A stretch of DNA of 64,000 bases, taken from positions 95,276,781 through 95,340,780 of the forward strand of contig CM060898.1 of NCBI GenBank assembly GCA_030762935.1. The letters are read 5' to 3'. Below are positions 60,373 through 64,000 of the stretch, one piece after another (position 1 is the stretch's first letter; each line of letters starts with the position of its first letter). Below the pieces are notes generated by a model. That model did not search any database. It had not been told where the DNA came from and saw only the letters and a program-made list of their open reading frames with translations. The stretch comes from Hymenopus coronatus (lineage: Eukaryota; Arthropoda; Insecta; Mantodea; Hymenopodidae). The position numbers were made by a program, and so were the translations under genes.

Positions 60373-61631
60373 GTACAAAGCTAATATTATTATAATTTTT
60401 TATGTTTCTTTTTATTTATTTTCAAGAATTATATTCTCTCTTACAAAGCAATTTAACTGCTTAGTACCTAAGTGTGTATAGATCAAAGGTGTTTTGTCAA
60501 GATTTAAATTTTTTAATGGCTTTGATTTTTAATTTCTAACTATAGGAATCTTCAACAATAAAATGCAAGTATTAAGTATATGTGTTATTCATAGTAAAAA
60601 TATTAATATTTTTAATAACTTTTTGCTTTTTGTTTTTAAGAACATAAAGCAAAATGCATGCAACTGCAGTCAACGTGACCTTGTCAGCTTCCATCACAGT
60701 GATTATTTTACTTGGGCCCTCCCCATTCTTTACCACAGGCACATTTGACTGCAGTTGCTGGGATTTGAACTCACGACTAGGCTTTGAATGAATGGCCAGA
60801 TCATTGCCTATGAAAGGAATTTGAAGACTGGTTTAGGGATTACAGGAAGAGCAGCATATGCACCAAAACAATTCAGGCATTAAGTGATTAAAGAGGAAAA
60901 TAATGTTCTCAAATTTACCAAATGTTTCATGACTTTTGTGTTAACAAGGGAAAGTTCACTTATTATTACAGAGGAATTGGTAAGTGCACTTTTCAGTGAT
61001 TGAAATGATTGTGACCTAAGGTGATATATAGAGATGATTTTGACATAGAAATTCTGAGTGAAACACCATAAGAAAATCAGAAACAGGCAACATCACAGTG
61101 AGTTGAACGCTAGCACTCAGATGAGCATTTCATGTGCTGAGCATAGAATAACCTGCTAAATATTCAGTCTTGAAAACATATTATATATTACTTTTGGTCT
61201 AAATAATTTCAATTTCCACTTCATTTGGCTATCTGTGACAAACCAAACCCCAGTGTGAAATGAGTGGTGTGTTCCTTGTAATGGTGTAATTACTGCTTGT
61301 TACTTTGCTATTTGTTTTACAGAGACCTTATGTTGTGGAAGCACTTTTTCTTTCTTTTCTTTTGGTTGTTTTAAATGTCCTTCAAGCCTTTGATTGCAAA
61401 CACATTTCACGCATCCATTGGTGCTTATTTGGCTTTGCCATCCTTCTTCAATCTATTCTGGTTGCTTTCTATGTGGTGTGAGACCACAGCCATGTTATTT
61501 CTCTCATTTAAGTTTGTCAACATTCAGCATAGCTAATAGACTTATTTATAAACTTAATGACAAGAAATAAAGTTAAAACCTGATTCTACAGCCTCAGTGG
61601 GTCTTAGCCTGCGGTCCAGCTTATGCTCATT
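60373..61631. other. 3' flank of TBC1D13
   Basis: Contains a poly-A signal AATAAA at 60557-60562 and the candidate alternative exon at 61323. Around 60650-60830 there is a possible decayed SINE in reverse (GGGATTTGAACTCACGACTA recalls a B-box). Otherwise nothing recognised. Confidence 0.5.
61323..61374 (+). CDS. TBC1D13: Candidate alternative last exon of TBC1D13 (hydrophobic tail)
   Basis: If the donor at 60369 (GTGAGT) is used, a good acceptor (TATTTGTTTTACAG, ending 61322) joins in phase. It adds 16 residues ending LWKHFFFLFFWLF, then TAA, for a 408-residue form. The added tail is strongly hydrophobic with a K/H on its N-terminal side, as in a tail anchor. No conserved family sequence supports it; it is a splice-site inference. 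Confidence 0.3.
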
Positions 61632-62857
61632 TGAAGTGTGTTCAAAAAGTATCAAACCTTTGCTGGGCAGAAATATATTTATTGATTTGGAAATCCAAAA
61701 TACTAATCCTCTTCAAAGTAGTCTCCTTGGTGATGCACACACTTCTCCCAGCATTCTTGACATTGCTGGAAACACTTATGGAATGTATATTTTGGAGTTG
61801 TAAGCATCCAGGTCGTCACATTCTGCATGATGTCTTCTCTTGATTCAAATCAAGTCCCTTTCTGCTTAGAATATAGCCAGTAGTCACATGGAGCCGTGTC
61901 AGGTGAGTAGGGAGACTGAAAAACCACAGGAATGTTATGTTGGTGATGAAAGCCTGAATCAAATGTGCAAAATGGGTGAATGCAATAATATGATGGAGCT
62001 GCAAGGTTTTTGCTACCCACACATAAGGTCATTTGCAGCACACAGCATCACAAAGGCAATGAAGGATCACCTGGTAGTAAAGCTTTGCAGTGATTTGGCC
62101 TTGTGGTGTGGACTCAAGATGCCCACACCACAGGAGTCAAACGAAAAGTCAACATGACCTTGACTTTGCTGGAGTATGCTATGCTTTGTCTGGCTTCGGG
62201 GATGACTAATGTTGCTACTATGATAACTGCATCTTGACTTCTGGATAGTACCCATAAACCAATGTCTCATCACTTGTTTGCATTGTAACTACATGTCTTG
62301 TGTGATGCTCAGATGCCATTCCTTCTGTGCCATTGTTAACGGCTTCGGTATGAATTTTGCAGACACTTTGCTTATGCCCAAATTCCTTAGTCAAAATTGA
62401 ATATATAAATCCAGTGCTTACCACTATCTCATTTGCAAGTTCTCAAACAGTGATACAATGGTCCTGCAAGACCATAGTCTGCACTTGTTCAATGAAATTG
62501 TCATTTTGGCCTACCTGGATGTCTTATCACTGTCCACTGATGTGTGGCCATCTTTGAAGTAGTTGTATTACTCATTTATCTGCAAGATACTCATGGTTTT
62601 TCTCCAAAAGCCTGTTAAATCTTACATATGGTTTCCACTTGGATATCGCCAAGCTTTTCAAAATTTTATGCAATATCACTGTTTAAATTGTTCTGTCATT
62701 TTGCAAAACAGAAATCTGGTGATCGCTCACTACACATCTTTACTCATAGGACAGCTGCCAAAGACTAATTGCTTTCTGCATGAGTGTCCCCTCCACATCC
62801 CTGCTGAAGGAAGTCTCCCACTTTTCATAAGGCTTGATACTTTTTGAACATGCCTCA
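61632..62857 (-). mobile_element. Mariner element M6
   Basis: Ends: TGAAGTGTGTTCAAAAAGTA on the left, and on the minus strand TGAGGCATGTTCAAAAAGTA on the right; TA follows at 62858. Length 1226 bp. The decayed transposase on minus contains DETLVYGYYPEVKMQ (first Asp region, about 62270-62225), QSQGHVDFSFDSCGVG, then HNIPVVFQSPYSPDTAPCDY (third Asp region, about 61945-61885). Stops and shifts throughout. Confidence 0.92.
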
Positions 62858-63059
62858 TATGAGAAATATTGTTTGCATACCATATTATGTCCACCTGTGG
62901 ACAAAATCAAGTTTTACATGAATTTGCATAGTTTCTAGCATGCTCTTTTACAATGTGACTTCTGATTGCATGAAATCATATTTTGTCCCTGTGGTGGCTG
63001 TTCTTCCAAACATTATGTCGACATTCACGATTGCTGTAAACCATATTATGTCTACATCC

Positions 63060-63300
63060 ATTTTTTTTACTTTCTCTACATGTACTATGTACATAGTGAA
63101 TAGAGAAGGTATTGTAATGCACTCAAAAATTTGATACTGAGATTTCACTCGAAATACATGTTTTAGGTCCCCCTGAATTCAAAAAAAGCATTTTTAGAAA
63201 AATGTCTGTATATACATCTTCTGTATGTGTGTGTCTGTGGGCAGCATAGCTCAAAAACGAAAAGACCGTTAAATACCAAACAAGTAATATGTATTTTTTA
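63060..63300 (-). repeat. Repeat G, copy G15 (right end)
   Basis: On +: TTTTTTTACTTTCTCTACAT, GTACTATGTACATAGTGAAT, AGAGAAGGTATTGTAATGC, AATTTGATACTGAGATTTCA, a TG tract, then GCATAGCTCAAAAACGAAAA. The cleanest view of the right-end hairpin (CTCTACATGTAC / GTACATAGTGAATAGAG). Confidence 0.85.
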
Positions 63301-63380
63301 TGCAGTAAAGTATGCTATTATTCAAAAATAAAGGTGTATGTATCTTATTTTATCCATTTAAGAGTAACTATACCATGTTT

Positions 63381-64000
63381 TATATGAGGGTCAGCTAATA
63401 ACTCCTGGACCTCACACAGATATGGCGCCACTAGGCCAGTTAGACAGTAGCATCGTATACCTTAACTTTAGACTAGCTTGTTTAGTTTTTGAATGACTGC
63501 ATTTTAAACAAGACAACTTTAGAGTTTTCACGAAAATGGAAGATTTGGAAAAACGAGCAGTGATTAAACATTTCCATTTGAAAGGCTTAATGCCTAAAGA
63601 AATCAAGGAGGAAATGGACAGTACATTGAAAGACTCTGCCCCTTCATATTCAGTGATTAAAAGGTGGGTTGCAGAGTTTAAAAATGGGACATACAAACAC
63701 TAGTGATGAACCTCGCTCTGGACGCCCCATAGAAGTGACAACTCCAGAGATCATTGAACAAATTCATTGTTTAGTACTGGAAGACCGTAGATTAAATTTG
63801 TTTGAAATAGCAGAGGCTGTAGGCATATCAAAAGAACTTGCAGGTAATATGTTAAGTAAGTTTTTGAGCTTTCACAAATTCTGTGCAAGATGGGTGCTGC
63901 ATTTGTTGACACCTGATCAAAAGTTGCAAAGAAAAACTGTTTCTGTTAAGAATGTGGAGCTCTACCATAAAAATCCCAGTGAATTTTGAAGACAGCTTAT
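63381..64000 (+). pseudogene. Mariner element M7, cut by the window edge
   Basis: Starts near TATGAGGGTCAGCTAATAAC. The transposase begins ATG 63537 (MEDLEKRAVIKHFHLKGLMP), continues APSYSVIKRWVAEFKNG, shifts near 63690, then DEPRSGRPIEVTTPEIIEQI, IAEAVGISKELAGNMLSKF, ARWVLHLLTPDQKLQRKT and a stop TGA at 63987-63989 (in NPSEF*). The catalytic region lies beyond the window. Confidence 0.88.

Overview
This 64-kb window looks like nuclear DNA of an arthropod, most likely an insect with a large, AT-rich, transposon-filled genome. That reading rests on GT-AG introns up to about 21 kb, single-gene promoters, tRNA-derived SINEs with poly-A tails, non-LTR retrotransposons and at least eight mariner relics. 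No order can be fixed from the sequence. There are no operons, ribosome binding sites, CRISPR arrays or phage genes.

Two conserved genes start head to head from a CpG-containing divergent promoter (about 4344-4835). Leftward runs a ZER1-type gene (Cullin-2 substrate receptor for glycine N-degrons). Only its first coding exon (3541-4313) is in the window. Rightward runs a complete TBC1D13 orthologue (Rab GTPase-activating protein): ten exons from 4836 to 60372, 392 codons, with every splice phase agreeing. TBC1D13 introns take up most of the window, so nearly all mobile DNA described here is intronic.

Layout: 1-3540, ZER1 intron with repeat family J, a SINE tail and a LINE relic; 5028-22914 (intron 2), an antisense 5'-truncated LINE with a clean target duplication, Harbinger and hAT relics, two mariners, three G copies, a cluster of A elements and a hAT element; 23041-32694 (intron 3), a three-level nest (hAT / SINE F / SINE C), a SINE B and several G and H copies; intron 4, almost entirely one G copy; 33975-55384 (intron 5), mariners including one with TA-flanked terminal repeats, a tandem mariner chimera, a foldback MITE and a minisatellite; 55584-60306, short introns plus two G copies and two A elements; 60373-64000, 3' flank with two more mariners, the last cut by the window edge.

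The most notable material not explained by named families is: (i) 'G', a non-coding repeat of about 0.85 kb present about 15 times in both orientations, one copy of which appears to supply the 3' splice site of TBC1D13 exon 8; (ii) 'A', a repeat with a tRNA-like unit in its middle instead of at its 5' end; (iii) a possible alternative hydrophobic C-terminus for TBC1D13, where the stop codon lies inside a consensus splice donor. I found no evidence of a defence system, toxin or gene cluster. Family letters (A-L) are my own labels for repeats seen in this window. Repeat boundaries are read by eye and can be off by some tens of bases.
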